A stretch of DNA of 64,000 nucleotides. Source: Acrocarpospora corrugata. Its GTDB lineage: Bacteria; Actinomycetota; Actinomycetes; Streptosporangiales; Streptosporangiaceae. The stretch lies in NCBI RefSeq assembly GCF_009687845.1, contig NZ_BLAD01000048.1, positions 58,823 through 122,822 of the forward strand, read 5' to 3'. This document shows, piece after piece, positions 44,875 to 55,867 of the stretch. The notes below the pieces were generated by a model that did not search any database, was not told where the DNA came from, and worked only from the letters and a program-made list of their open reading frames with translations. Made by a program: the position numbers and the translations under genes. The stretch's first letter is position 1; each line of letters opens with the position of its first letter.

Positions 44875-45513
44875 TCACCAGTCGGGGTTGGACGAGCGGC
44901 GCGGCGGCGGCTGCGGCCGGGGCTGCCTGGGCGCGCCCGGCATGGGGATCGCGCCAGACTCGGACCGGTCGGGCTGGCGCCGTTCCTCGTCCTGGTCGCC
45001 GAAGATGGCGCCGAGCAGACCGCCCAGCAGGTCGCCGAGGCCGCTGCCCATGTCCTGCCGTTCCCGGTCCAGGTCCTTGGACATGGTCTCCGGCTCCATG
45101 CCCTGGCGCAGCCGCTTGGCCAGCATGGCCATCACCATCGGCGCGACCATGGTCAGCACCTTCGAGACGGTCCTGGAGTTGATCCCCATGAACTGTGAGA
45201 TGCCCTGGGCCGCCCGGTCGGTGCCCTGGTCGCCCAGAACGTGGCTGAGGATCTTCCGGCCGTCGTTGTCGTCGGCCAGGCCGGTGACGTTGGTGAAGGG
45301 GTCACTGTCGGTGTGCTGGTCCACGGCCGAACGCAGGGACTGCGCGCCCTCCATGTTCTCGGCCTGATGGGCCATGCCGCCCATGATGGTGCCGAGCGAG
45401 GCCTGGACCGCCCCCTTGGCGGATTCGGTATCGGTTCCGATCAGGCCCGCGATCTGCTGGATACCCTGCGGCCCCAGCTTCGCGAACAGGTCGTCCTGCA
45501 TCGACTGACTCAC
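44875..45513 (-). CDS. DUF937 family protein
   Basis: A 212-aa protein with the DUF937 pattern: LGPQGIQQIAGLIG and helical repeats rich in Gly/Met such as VLTMVAPMVMAMLAKRL. The tail is glycine-rich (GDLLGGLLGAIFGD), then Arg/Pro-rich. No enzyme motif; related YidB-like proteins are uncharacterised. The GTG at 45513 has GGGGGG 6 nt upstream; ATG at 45501 is an alternative. Confidence 0.85.
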   Translation of the reverse strand: MSQSMQDDLFAKLGPQGIQQIAGLIGTDTESAKGAVQASLGTIMGGMAHQAENMEGAQSLRSAVDQHTDSDPFTNVTGLADDNDGRKILSHVLGDQGTDRAAQGISQFMGINSRTVSKVLTMVAPMVMAMLAKRLRQGMEPETMSKDLDRERQDMGSGLGDLLGGLLGAIFGDQDEERRQPDRSESGAIPMPGAPRQPRPQPPPRRSSNPDW

Positions 45514-45592
45514 GGTTACCCCCCGTATTGACGTCGGTCTCCGCAGGGCCCTTCCCCCGACCAATTACACATAACGCCCAAAAAGCACCAAA

Positions 45593-46922
45593 TCACTCTC
45601 CGAGTCCGGCTTGTCGCGCCCGGACGACGGCCTGGGCGCGGTCGGCGGCCTGGAGTTTGGCGAACACGTTGGTGAGGTGGTTCTTCACGGTCTTCAGGCT
45701 GAGGAACAGGATCCTGGCGATGTCGGCGTTGGACTTGCCGGAGGCGAGCAGGTCGAGGATCTCGCGTTCCCGCTGGGTGAGCTCGGGGAACGGGCCGCTG
45801 CCGGGGCCGGTGGCCAGAAAGCGGCGGATCCGGCGGGCGACGGCCGCGCCGTACACGGCCTCGCCTCTGGCCACGGCGCGGACGGCGGCGATGAAGTCCG
45901 TGCCGCCGGTGCCCTTGAGCGCGTAGCCGCGTGCGCCCGCCCGCAGGGCGGCGAAGACGGACGCGTCGTCCTCGCTCATGGTGAGCACGAGGATGCCCAG
46001 GTCGGGGCTGCGCGGTGCCGATCAAGGGCTCCCCGCCGAGGCGGAACGGTTCGTGCGCGGTGCCCACCACGGCCAGGTAGACCGCCAGCAGCACGCCGGT
46101 GACCACGACGTACACCACCGTCCTGCGGATCAGGATCTCCAGGTCGAACAGGCGGTAGCGGAAGATCGAGAGCGCGGTCGCGGCGGGTAACAGCGGCAGC
46201 GCGAATCCCATCAGCCACACCCCGATCGGCGGGTGCTGCGGCAGCACGGAATCGGCCACCAGAGCGCGGCCACCGCGGCGGCGAAGAACACCGGGACCAG
46301 CTGTCTTCGCTGCTCGCCGTAGGGGCTGGTGTGCCTGAGCCGGACCGCGAGCGCGGCGACTCCGGCCACGCCCAGCGCGACGATCATCACGCCAAAGGCG
46401 ATCGCCGCCTGGGATGTGGGAAGGAAGCCGACGGGGTTGGGCTCCTCGTGGCCCCAGACCCAGACGCGGTCCCGGAACATGATCAGAAGTTGCAGCACCG
46501 CCATCGCGGCGATCAGCACCCACAGGACCGGCCGCCAGCGGGGCGACGGCAGGCGTCCGTCCGGCAGCAGCAGCGGCAGCAACAGGAGCGGCCCGAACCC
46601 GAGGAAGAACACCCAGTTCGTCGACCAGGCGGCCGGGCCGGAACCCGGCCAGCCGTGCCCGTCGCCGTAGGCCGCGTAGCCTCCGGCGAGCGCCTGGAGG
46701 GCGACCCCCACCCCGCCGAGGCAGAACCAGCCAGCCCACCGGATGGCGCGGCAGCCGAGCCAGGATCAGGGCCCCGATCAGCGGATACGTCAAGCCGACG
46801 ACCGCGTCGAGATAAGTAGGGTCAGCCGTCGGCACGCTCACAGTCAACAGGACGCCCCCGACAATCCCGAGCGCGCACAGGACGGGGATCGCCCACGGCC
46901 ACCGAGACGCGGTACTACGCAT
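45593..46922 (-). pseudogene. Collapsed two-component system: histidine kinase N-terminus joined to response regulator C-terminus
   Basis: From ATG 46922 a sensor kinase membrane region begins (WAIPVLCALGIVGG, PLIGALILARLPRHPVGWL). A 4-bp GGCT duplication near 46725 shifts the frame; the kinase continues out of frame (WSTNWVFFLGFGPLLLLPLL). A second shift near 46265 restores the original frame (MGFALPLLPAATALSIFRYR). Near 46015 the sequence jumps into a NarL-type response regulator at PDLGILVLTM, in another frame, and runs to the end, including the LuxR helix-turn-helix LTQREREILDLLASGKSNAD. The kinase catalytic core and the receiver's first half, with its phospho-acceptor Asp, are missing. 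Possibly the regulator piece (ATG 45988) is still translated. Confidence 0.85.
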
Positions 46923-47057
46923 TAGGACATCATCAGATATTTCGTGAGGTAAGCGAATGGGCCCAGAGTCCCGACCCATCCGGGACCCGGCGAAGAAGGA
47001 CTCAAGCGGGACCCGGCGATCAGGTGGTCGGGACTCTCCGGCCGGTGGACTTCGGGC

Positions 47058-47924
47058 ATGAATTCCACCCTTACCGCCAGTTCCGTGGTGCGCAGACAGC
47101 TGACCGTGTTCGGCGTCGCGCTGGCCGCGCTGGTGCTGCCCGCCCAGGCGTACGCCGTATCCCAGGGCCTCAACCTCAACCGCATCGGCGAGGCGCCGAT
47201 CGGCGCCCAACTGGCCGTCTACAGCCAGGCGTTCGCCCCCATGCTGGCCGGTCTGGCCGCCTGGCTCGCCGGCGGGCACGGCCTGCGCGGCTTCGACTGG
47301 GGTTTCCGCCGAGTGCCGTGGCGCATGCTCGGAATCGCCTGGCTCGTCCCCGTGCTCGGCATCACCCTCGGGTACGGCTCCGCCTGGCTCACCGGCCTGG
47401 CCCGCTTCGCGCCCGGAAACGTGACCGATTCCACCGGCTTGCATCCCGCGCTGGGGATCGCCCTCGGCCTGCTCCCCGGCATCGTCCCGTACCTGATCCT
47501 GGCCCTCGGCGAACAGCTCGGCTGGAGTTCCTTCCTGACCACCCGGCTGGCCCAGACCAGGAGCACCGACGCCACCGCCCTGATCGTCGGCCTCTGCTGG
47601 GCGCTGTTCCACGTCCCGCTGATGCTGTTCATCCCCGGCGCGATCGACCAGGACGTCCCGATCCCCTACGCGATCGCATGCTTCGCCGTGCGGTCGGTGG
47701 CGTTCGCCTTCCCGCTGGTCTGGCTGCGCCTGACGACCGGCAGCATCTGGCCGGTGCTCGTCCTGCACGCCGCACTCAACGCCGCGCTCCACTTCGGCGC
47801 GGGCGCGATGACGACCCCGACCGAGGGCTCCGCCTGGTTCGTCGGCGAAGGCGGCGCGCTCACCGCGACCGGCCTGGCGGCCGCCGTGGCCGCCACCCAC
47901 CGCCTGTGGCGCGATCCGGGATGA
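47058..47924 (+). CDS. CPBP family intramembrane protein with altered catalytic motif
   Basis: A 288-aa protein with about eight hydrophobic segments and the CPBP (Abi/Rce1) fold. The motif that is normally EExxxR reads GEQLGWSSF here, so the second Glu and the Arg are replaced. The later motifs FHVPL and LHAALNA are kept. It may be a non-proteolytic CPBP relative or have changed activity. ATG at 47058 follows GGTGGA by 9 nt. It is divergent from the collapsed two-component locus and convergent with ftsH. Confidence 0.85.
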   Translation: MNSTLTASSVVRRQLTVFGVALAALVLPAQAYAVSQGLNLNRIGEAPIGAQLAVYSQAFAPMLAGLAAWLAGGHGLRGFDWGFRRVPWRMLGIAWLVPVLGITLGYGSAWLTGLARFAPGNVTDSTGLHPALGIALGLLPGIVPYLILALGEQLGWSSFLTTRLAQTRSTDATALIVGLCWALFHVPLMLFIPGAIDQDVPIPYAIACFAVRSVAFAFPLVWLRLTTGSIWPVLVLHAALNAALHFGAGAMTTPTEGSAWFVGEGGALTATGLAAAVAATHRLWRDPG

Positions 47925-47964
47925 ACAAGCCACGCGCACAGCCGTCGCGACCAGCCCCGATGAG

Positions 47965-49902
<1,938 letters not shown>

Positions 49903-49929
49903 CGGGTCTCCCCCCGCCCGTCCCCGGGC

Positions 49930-50421
49930 TCAGCCGCGAGCCGCGGCCACGGCGTGCTTGAGCTGGTCCTCCTGCTCCTGGTTGAGCGAGGTGTGCATGA
50001 TCCGCCCGCCGTATGGCGCGAGCTGCGGGATGACCTTGTCGGGCGTGCTCTTGTCGATCAGCAGGAACAGTGCGGCCGCGCCCGGCTTGAGGCCTTCGGC
50101 CAGATCCCGCATGAACTTGTCGTCGACGCCCACGTCGCTCATCGCGCCGACCGCGGCACCGGTGGCCGCGCCGACGGCCATGCCGAGGAACGGCATGAAG
50201 AAGATGAGCCCGATCAGGCCGCCCCAGAGGGCGCCCCCGGCCATCTCCGCGCCGGTGGTGCCCACCATCTGCTTCATTTTGATCTTGCCGTTCATGGTGC
50301 GTTCCACCACGGCCATGTCCTGGACCATGATCAGCCGCTCCTTCTGCAGCTGGTTCACCTTGTCCCGGACTTCCATCGCCGTGGAGACGTCGTCGTACGC
50401 GATAGCGATCAGATTCGCCAT
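49930..50421 (-). CDS. DUF1269 family membrane protein
   Basis: A 163-aa protein with the DUF1269 pattern: MANLIAIAYDD at the start, RTMNGKIKMKQ, and a Gly/Ala-rich hydrophobic hairpin at about 62-92 (LWGGLIGLIFFMPFLGM). Role unknown; members are often stress-linked and membrane-associated. It is upstream of and probably co-transcribed with ftsH, suggesting a membrane quality-control connection (inference). Confidence 0.88.
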   Translation of the reverse strand: MANLIAIAYDDVSTAMEVRDKVNQLQKERLIMVQDMAVVERTMNGKIKMKQMVGTTGAEMAGGALWGGLIGLIFFMPFLGMAVGAATGAAVGAMSDVGVDDKFMRDLAEGLKPGAAALFLLIDKSTPDKVIPQLAPYGGRIMHTSLNQEQEDQLKHAVAAARG

Positions 50422-50473
50422 TGGAGACCCCCCGATATCCAGATGGCGCTATATCTCCCCAGCTGAGAGCGGT

Positions 50474-51436
50474 CTAAAGCACCTTGATCCTGGACATCAC
50501 CGTGTTTATGTCGCGCCAGCGCTTCTTCTGCGCGTCCGGCACGGTGATGAACACCAGCGCGGGCTTGCTCTCCGGCACGTCCAGCAGCGCGAGCGCGGCC
50601 ATCGAGCGGCGCTTCTCACCCTTGATGGTGTAGTTGACCTGGTAGCCGAGCAGCCAGCCGCTCCGGTCGTCCACGGTGATCGGCTGGGACGCGGTCCAGT
50701 TCAGGGTGGCGCCGGCGGGGTGGTGGTTGAGGGTCCAGCGGGCCGCCAGGAAGGCGGTGTCGCGCAGCGTGTCCTGGACCTCGATCGGCACCGGGCAGGA
50801 GACCAGCATGCCCCGGTAGGCCGAGCCCTTGATCCGGCCGAGCATCTGCCGGGAGGCGAATGGGGACGCCTTGGCGAGGGCCCATTCCTTGCTGAACCGG
50901 GGCACCGCGACACCGGAGCGGGTGTCCTTGATGGCGCCGCGGACGGGTGCGGACCGACCGGCGAGGGCGGCCAGCTCAAGGTCGCCGCCCGGTAACTCGG
51001 GGAGCCGGGGGTCGTCCTGGGCCGTCGTCAGCGCGGTGGTCGCGGTCGGGGACGGCGGCGCCGAGGCCACCACCGCGCCGCTGGAGGAGTGGGTGGGCGA
51101 CGGCGGCGCCAACGTCGGCGTCGGCGTGGCGTCCGCGAGGGCCGGGCGGGTGCCAGGCTCCTGCCTGGTGGCCACCACGGCCGCGACGAGCATGCCCACG
51201 AGCCCGACCACCACGACGCCCGCGACGGTCCGGTACACCAGCCGCATCGGCAGGTCACCAAGGCCCTTGCCCGATGCTGGCGGCGGTGGAAGCTCCGGGA
51301 TCGTTATCTTCGGTAACGGAGTGGTCTCGGCCTCAGCCGCGACGTACGTCGGAACCGCCTTAGTCCCATAGTCCCCAGGTGACACGAACGGGAGCGTACG
51401 CGAACTCCGGGTATTTTCGGGTGCGATCACCATCAC
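50474..51436 (-). CDS. Single-pass membrane protein with extracellular domain, function unknown
   Basis: A protein of up to 320 aa. A cytoplasmic region of about 65 residues with Pro-rich PELPPPPAS precedes one membrane helix (about 68-90, TVAGVVVVGLVGMLVAAVV). A Pro/Thr/Ser-rich stalk follows, then an outer domain of about 180 residues with WTLNHHPAGATLNWT and ITVDDRSGWLLGYQVNY. I do not recognise the domain. Start candidates are GTG 51436, ATG 51433 and a GTG near 51385; the SD is weak for all. Divergent from the DUF3616 gene. Confidence 0.65.
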   Translation of the reverse strand: MMVIAPENTRSSRTLPFVSPGDYGTKAVPTYVAAEAETTPLPKITIPELPPPPASGKGLGDLPMRLVYRTVAGVVVVGLVGMLVAAVVATRQEPGTRPALADATPTPTLAPPSPTHSSSGAVVASAPPSPTATTALTTAQDDPRLPELPGGDLELAALAGRSAPVRGAIKDTRSGVAVPRFSKEWALAKASPFASRQMLGRIKGSAYRGMLVSCPVPIEVQDTLRDTAFLAARWTLNHHPAGATLNWTASQPITVDDRSGWLLGYQVNYTIKGEKRRSMAALALLDVPESKPALVFITVPDAQKKRWRDINTVMSRIKVL

Positions 51437-51483
51437 ACTTCGGGAACAGGTCCGTACCCGATAATTGGTCGGATAATGGTGGC

Positions 51484-52452
51484 GTGCACGTCGAACTCCG
51501 GTTCACCCCCGGTACTGGTGTCCATCACGATCTGTCCGCCGTTCGCCAGGACGGCCGCTGCCTCTGGGTGGCCGGAGACGAGACCGCGACCATCGAACGC
51601 CTCACCTGGCGGGACGGCTCCTACCAGGATCACCATTCTTTTCGGCTGTCCGAATTCGTTGACTTACCGGCAGGCCCGGACGACGAAGCCGACATCGAGG
51701 GCCTGGGCCGCGCCAACGGCTGGCTGTGGGCGGTCGGCTCGCACAGCCTCAAACGCAAACGCGTCAAACCTGGCCAGACCGGCGAAAAGGCCCGCAGGCG
51801 GCTGGCGTCGGTGCTCCGCGAGGAGAACCGCTTCATCCTGGTACGGCTGCCGCTCGTCGAACGCGACGGCCTCCCGGTCCCGGTCCGCAAAGACGGCCGC
51901 AGAACCGCCGCAATCTTCTCCGGCCCCGGCCGGAATCTCGCCGACATGCTCGCCGGCGATCCGCATCTCAGCCCGTTCCTCCACCTCCCGGGCAAGGACA
52001 ACGGATTCGACATCGAAGGCATCGCGGTCATCGGCTCCCGCGTCCTGGTCGGCCTGCGCGGCCCCGTCCTGCGCGGCTGGGCGGTCGTCCTGGAGATCGA
52101 ACCGGAGACGCACCCCCACGACCCGGAGCGGCTCCGCCTGAAGGACGGCTACCGAACCCATTTCGTCGACCTGGACGGGCTCGGCATCCGGGATCTCTGC
52201 CCGGTCGGCGCCGAACTGCTCATCCTGGCCGGGCCGACGATGACCCTGGACGGCGCTTTCCGGGTGCTGCGCTGGCGTCCCAACGGCGACTTCGAGAACC
52301 CGCCGTCACTGGTCAAGGAACTGCCCGTGGTCCCCGGCGCGGACCGCCCGGAAGGGCTCGCGCTGCTCCCCGACGGCCGCCTGCTGGTCGTCTACGACAG
52401 CCCTTCGCCGAGCAGACTGACCCTCGACGGCGTATACGCGGACATCGTCTAG
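51484..52452 (+). CDS. DUF3616 domain protein
   Basis: A 322-aa protein with DUF3616 features: repeated beta-propeller-like strands (LSAVRQDGRCLWVAGDE, FDIEGIAVIGSRVLVGLRGP, RPEGLALLPDGRLLVVYD). Probably a soluble beta-propeller with unknown ligand. GTG at 51484 lies 7 nt after GATAAT (51472-51477), consistent with leaderless translation; no SD is visible. Its stop lies in a tandem 14-bp duplication. Confidence 0.8.
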   Translation: MHVELRFTPGTGVHHDLSAVRQDGRCLWVAGDETATIERLTWRDGSYQDHHSFRLSEFVDLPAGPDDEADIEGLGRANGWLWAVGSHSLKRKRVKPGQTGEKARRRLASVLREENRFILVRLPLVERDGLPVPVRKDGRRTAAIFSGPGRNLADMLAGDPHLSPFLHLPGKDNGFDIEGIAVIGSRVLVGLRGPVLRGWAVVLEIEPETHPHDPERLRLKDGYRTHFVDLDGLGIRDLCPVGAELLILAGPTMTLDGAFRVLRWRPNGDFENPPSLVKELPVVPGADRPEGLALLPDGRLLVVYDSPSPSRLTLDGVYADIV

Positions 52453-52466
52453 CGGACATCGTCTAG
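52439..52466. repeat. 14-bp tandem duplication spanning two stop codons
   Basis: CGGACATCGTCTAG is present twice in direct tandem. The CTAG core gives a stop on each strand: the first copy ends the DUF3616 gene, the second ends the converging PTH2 gene. Confidence 0.9.
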
Positions 52467-53137
52467 GGGTGCCGCAACGGTCCCCAGCCGTCCGGCCGGA
52501 AGCCGCCCTGCCGGAGCCACGGCGTGTCCGCGATCGCGGTGACCGAGCCCGGCTCGATCTCGGTGAACCCCGCGTCCCTGACGGCGGGCAGCCCGCTCTC
52601 CAGGAGCGCCCGCCAGATCCCCGGCGACGCCGTCCGCACGTCCACCGCGAAATTCGCGGCACGCCAGATCGCCCGTTCCTCCGGACCCGTCCCCCACCAG
52701 GCGAGCTGGGCGGCGTGCCCGACCTGCGCCATCGCCTTGCCCGCTGACATCTCCAGGCCGGGATTCACCCACAGCACCAGATCCCCGGCGGGTTCGGGCG
52801 GGTGGTGGTCCGCCAGATCGGTTCCGGACACCTGCAACCGGGACAGTTCCTTCGGCCAGGCGTCCAGCGGGATCGGCGGGTGCACCCGCACCTCGGCCGT
52901 CCCCGCCGTCGCCGTCAGGCCCGGCAGCTCCAGCACCCGCTGCCACTCCGCGCCCCTGGCCCGGCGGACCACCTTGCGGATGCCGATCTGCTCCCACTCG
53001 GCGATCGCTTCGGCCCATTCGCCCTGGTCGTCGAGGAGGGTCAGGACGGCGCGGGCGGCGGCTTCCAGCGCGTCGGCACGTTCCGGCGGGGTGGCACGCT
53101 CGATCCGTACCACCAGGGGCAGCACTCGTTGGGTCAC
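52463..53137 (-). CDS. PTH2-domain peptidyl-tRNA hydrolase-like protein
   Basis: A 224-aa protein. The first 115 residues are an actinobacterial extension. The C-terminal 105 form a PTH2 domain with LVLWVNPGLEMSAGKAMAQV, GHAAQLAW (conserved Lys/His region) and ITEIEPGS-like DAGFTEIEPGS. PTH2 enzymes free peptides from tRNA in archaea and eukaryotes; in this bacterium it would supplement Pth. Starts at GTG 53137, overlapping the MFS gene stop by 4 bp, so it may be co-transcribed with the transporter. Confidence 0.82.
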   Translation of the reverse strand: MTQRVLPLVVRIERATPPERADALEAAARAVLTLLDDQGEWAEAIAEWEQIGIRKVVRRARGAEWQRVLELPGLTATAGTAEVRVHPPIPLDAWPKELSRLQVSGTDLADHHPPEPAGDLVLWVNPGLEMSAGKAMAQVGHAAQLAWWGTGPEERAIWRAANFAVDVRTASPGIWRALLESGLPAVRDAGFTEIEPGSVTAIADTPWLRQGGFRPDGWGPLRHP

Positions 53138-54441
53138 GTGGTCAAGGATGCCGTACGGGTCCGGGTGATCAGCAAGGACATGATCGCGGCGACCGCGCAG
53201 AGGGCGCCCGCGCCGTACCAGGCCAGGTCGTAGTGGCCGAGGTGGTCGCGGGTCAGGCCGGCCAGGGTGGCCGCGAAGGCGGCGCCGATCTGGTGGGAGG
53301 CGAAGACCCAGCCGAAGACCACGCCGCCGTCCGCGCCGTAGATGCGGCGGCAGAGCGCGGCCGTCGGCGGCACGGTGGCCACCCAGTCCAGGCCGTAGAA
53401 GATGATGAAGATCAGCATGCTCGGCTCGGTGGTGGCCGCGAACAGCTGCGGCAGGACCAGCAGGGACGCGCCGCGCAGCGCGTAGTAGACGCCGAGCAGG
53501 ACGCGCGGATCCATCCGGTCGCTGAGCCAGCCGGACAGGATCGTCCCGACGATGTCGAAGATCCCGACCACGGCCAGCAGCCCGGCGGCGGTCGTCTCGG
53601 CCATGCCGTGATCGTGGGCGGCCGGGATGAAGTGGGTGCCGACCAGGCCGTTCGTGCTGGCGCCGCAGATCGCGAAACCACCCGCCAGATACCAGAACGG
53701 GCGCGTCTTCGCCGCGTCCCTGAGCACCCGGACCGCGCGGGCGGCCGCGCCGCCGGACTGGACCGCCACCGGAACGTCCTCGGTCGCGCCGTACGGCCGG
53801 AGCCCGAGGTCCTGGGGGCGGTCGCGGAGCAGGAACCAGATGAGCGGCACCACGGCGAGCGCGGAGGCGGTGACGGTCAGCGCGGCGGCCCGCCAGCCGG
53901 AGGACTCCACCAGCAGGGCCAGCACCGGCAGGAAGATGAGCTGGCCGGTCGCGCCGCCGGCGGTGAGCACGCCGATGACCAGGCCGCGGTGGCGGACGAA
54001 CCAGCGGTCGGCCAGGGTGGCCGCGAAGACCAGCGCCATCGAGCCGGTGCCGAGGCCGACCAGGACGCCCCAGCAGAGCACCAGCTGCCAGCTCTGCGTC
54101 ATGAAGACGGTGACGCCGCTGCCGAGGGCGACCAGAGCGAGCGCCACGGTGACCACCCGGCGCATGCCGAACCGGTCCATCAGGGCGGCGGCGAAGGGGG
54201 CGGTCAAGCCGAAGAACATCAGGTTGATCGAGACGGCGAAGCCGATCGTGGCGCGGGACCAGCCGAACTCGCGTTCCAGCGGGGTGATGAAGACGCCCGG
54301 CGTGGCGCGGAAGCCGGCCGCGCCGATGATCGCCACCAGGGCGACCGCGGCCACGATCCAGGCCCGATGCACGCGCAACGCACGCTTTGTCGGCCCAGCG
54401 ACCGTTTCATCATCTTTGCCGGTAATCGTCATGGCGCCCAT
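53134..54441 (-). CDS. MFS transporter
   Basis: A 435-aa transporter with 12 hydrophobic segments, the loop motif DRFGMRR between helices 2 and 3 and its second-half counterpart DRMDPR. It resembles MFS proteins of the oxalate/formate antiporter or monocarboxylate type (FGWSRATIGFAVSINLMFFG at helices 1-2). Substrate unknown. ATG 54441 given; ATG 54432 is possible. Divergent from a GlxA-type regulator that probably controls it. Confidence 0.9.
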   Translation of the reverse strand: MGAMTITGKDDETVAGPTKRALRVHRAWIVAAVALVAIIGAAGFRATPGVFITPLEREFGWSRATIGFAVSINLMFFGLTAPFAAALMDRFGMRRVVTVALALVALGSGVTVFMTQSWQLVLCWGVLVGLGTGSMALVFAATLADRWFVRHRGLVIGVLTAGGATGQLIFLPVLALLVESSGWRAAALTVTASALAVVPLIWFLLRDRPQDLGLRPYGATEDVPVAVQSGGAAARAVRVLRDAAKTRPFWYLAGGFAICGASTNGLVGTHFIPAAHDHGMAETTAAGLLAVVGIFDIVGTILSGWLSDRMDPRVLLGVYYALRGASLLVLPQLFAATTEPSMLIFIIFYGLDWVATVPPTAALCRRIYGADGGVVFGWVFASHQIGAAFAATLAGLTRDHLGHYDLAWYGAGALCAVAAIMSLLITRTRTASLTT

Positions 54442-54460
54442 GATGTCGTCATGAAATATC

Positions 54461-54478
54461 GCCTGACGAGTGGCCTGA
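54461..54478. promoter_or_regulatory. GCCTGA direct repeat between MFS and GlxA-type genes
   Basis: GCCTGA occurs at 54461-54466 and 54473-54478, a 12-bp spacing in the 63-bp divergent region. AraC-type regulators often bind direct repeats, so this is a candidate site for the neighbouring regulator. Confidence 0.35.
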
Positions 54479-54504
54479 TAGCCAATATGTGAAAGAATCC
54501 GGCC

Positions 54505-55482
54505 ATGGGGTTCAAGCCGCATCGGGTGGTCGTGCTGGCGATGGACGACGTCGCCCCGCTGGACCTGGGGATTCCGGGGCAGGTGTTCTGGTCGGCCGTC
54601 TCCGGCGGGCAGCGCCTCTACGAGGTGGTGACCTGCACCCCCGACGGCCTGCCCGTCTCCTGCCGGGCCGGCTACCAGATCCTCCCGGATTACGATTTGT
54701 CGGTCATGGACACCGCGGACACGGTCGTCGTCCCCGGCATCCACGGCGGCTCCGCCTGGGAGCAGGGCGTCATCACCGCCGAGGTGGCCACGGCGCTCCG
54801 GCGCGCGGCCCGCTACGCCCGGGTCATGTCGATCTGCACCGGAGCGTTCGTGCTGGCCGCCGCCGGCCTGCTCGACGGCCGCTCCGCCACCACCCACTGG
54901 CGCCACACCGACCGCTTCCGGGCCTTCTTCCCGCAGGTACGGCTCGACGCCGACGTCCTGTTCATCGACGAGGGCGACATCCTCACCTCGGCGGGCAGCG
55001 CCTCCGGCATCGACCTGTGCCTGCACGTGATCCGCCAGGACCACGGCAGCAGGATCGCCAACCAGACGGCCAGGAGCTGCGTGACCCCGCCCTTCCGGGA
55101 GGGCGGCCAGGCCCAGTTCATCGAACACCCGCTGCCCGACACCAGCGGCCTGTCCACCGCCGCCACCCGGGCCTGGACGCTCGCCCGCCTGCACGAACCG
55201 CTCGACCTGGCCGCGCTGGCCGGTCACGCCCAGATGAGCGTGCGGACCTTCACCCGCAGGTTCCGCGAGGAGACCGGCCTCAGCCCCGCCCGCTGGCTCA
55301 CCCGGCAGCGGGTCGAGCACGCCCGCCACCTGCTGGAGACGACCGACCTCCCGGTCGACGAGGTGGCCAGGCACGCCGGCTTCGGCACCGCCGTCTCGCT
55401 CCGCCAGCACCTGCACGCGGCCGTCGGCGTCGCCCCGCTCAGCTACCGCCAGACATTTCGGGACACGGCGGGTTCCGTCTGA
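54505..55482 (+). CDS. GlxA family transcriptional regulator (DJ-1/PfpI plus AraC HTH)
   Basis: A 325-aa regulator. The N-terminal DJ-1/PfpI-like domain (about 5-185) has the nucleophile-elbow region SICTGAFVLAAAGLLDGR. The C-terminal AraC/XylS double HTH (about 225-320) has MSVRTFTRRFREETGLSP and VARHAGFGTAVSLRQHL. It should respond to a small molecule and act on the divergent MFS gene. ATG at 54505 has only a weak SD. Confidence 0.93.
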   Translation: MGFKPHRVVVLAMDDVAPLDLGIPGQVFWSAVSGGQRLYEVVTCTPDGLPVSCRAGYQILPDYDLSVMDTADTVVVPGIHGGSAWEQGVITAEVATALRRAARYARVMSICTGAFVLAAAGLLDGRSATTHWRHTDRFRAFFPQVRLDADVLFIDEGDILTSAGSASGIDLCLHVIRQDHGSRIANQTARSCVTPPFREGGQAQFIEHPLPDTSGLSTAATRAWTLARLHEPLDLAALAGHAQMSVRTFTRRFREETGLSPARWLTRQRVEHARHLLETTDLPVDEVARHAGFGTAVSLRQHLHAAVGVAPLSYRQTFRDTAGSV

Positions 55483-55528
55483 GTGCTTCCAGCGGGGATT
55501 GTTGTCCTACGACGGCGAAGGGGCGCTG

Positions 55529-55867
55529 ATGCCAAGCCTGCAGGTCCGCACCGACCGGCACGACCCGTACGTGGTGATCACCGTGCTCGGCGACGTGGAC
55601 ACCACCACGATCGACCACCTCCAGGAGCAGGTGAAACACGCCCAGCGGGTCTCCGCGCACCTGCTGTTCGACCTGGCCGGCATGACCTTCATGGACAGCG
55701 CGGGCATCCGGGTCCTGCTGGACGCCTACAACCACGCCCGCGCGAACCAGGGCACCGTCGCCGTCTGCTCCCCCCGCCCGTCCCCCAGGAAGGTGATGGA
55801 ACTGGTCGGCCTGACCGACTACATCCCCGTCCACGACACCCTCATCGAGGCCCTGACAGAGCTTTAA
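55529..55867 (+). CDS. STAS domain anti-anti-sigma factor
   Basis: A 112-aa single STAS domain. The strand VVITVLGDVDTTTIDHL and the phosphorylation loop FMDSAGIRVLLDA, with the Ser conserved, are as in SpoIIAA/RsbV. It should release a partner sigma factor by binding an anti-sigma kinase when unphosphorylated; no kinase lies nearby. ATG at 55529 follows GAAGGGG; upstream in-frame TTGs are less likely. It converges with a tiny membrane protein gene, the two stop codons overlapping. Confidence 0.9.
   Translation: MPSLQVRTDRHDPYVVITVLGDVDTTTIDHLQEQVKHAQRVSAHLLFDLAGMTFMDSAGIRVLLDAYNHARANQGTVAVCSPRPSPRKVMELVGLTDYIPVHDTLIEALTEL

Noticed and set aside
45516..47939. 807-codon minus-strand frame as one protein
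   Set aside because: It joins an antisense of the CPBP gene to pieces of a broken kinase; real similarity switches frames inside it.
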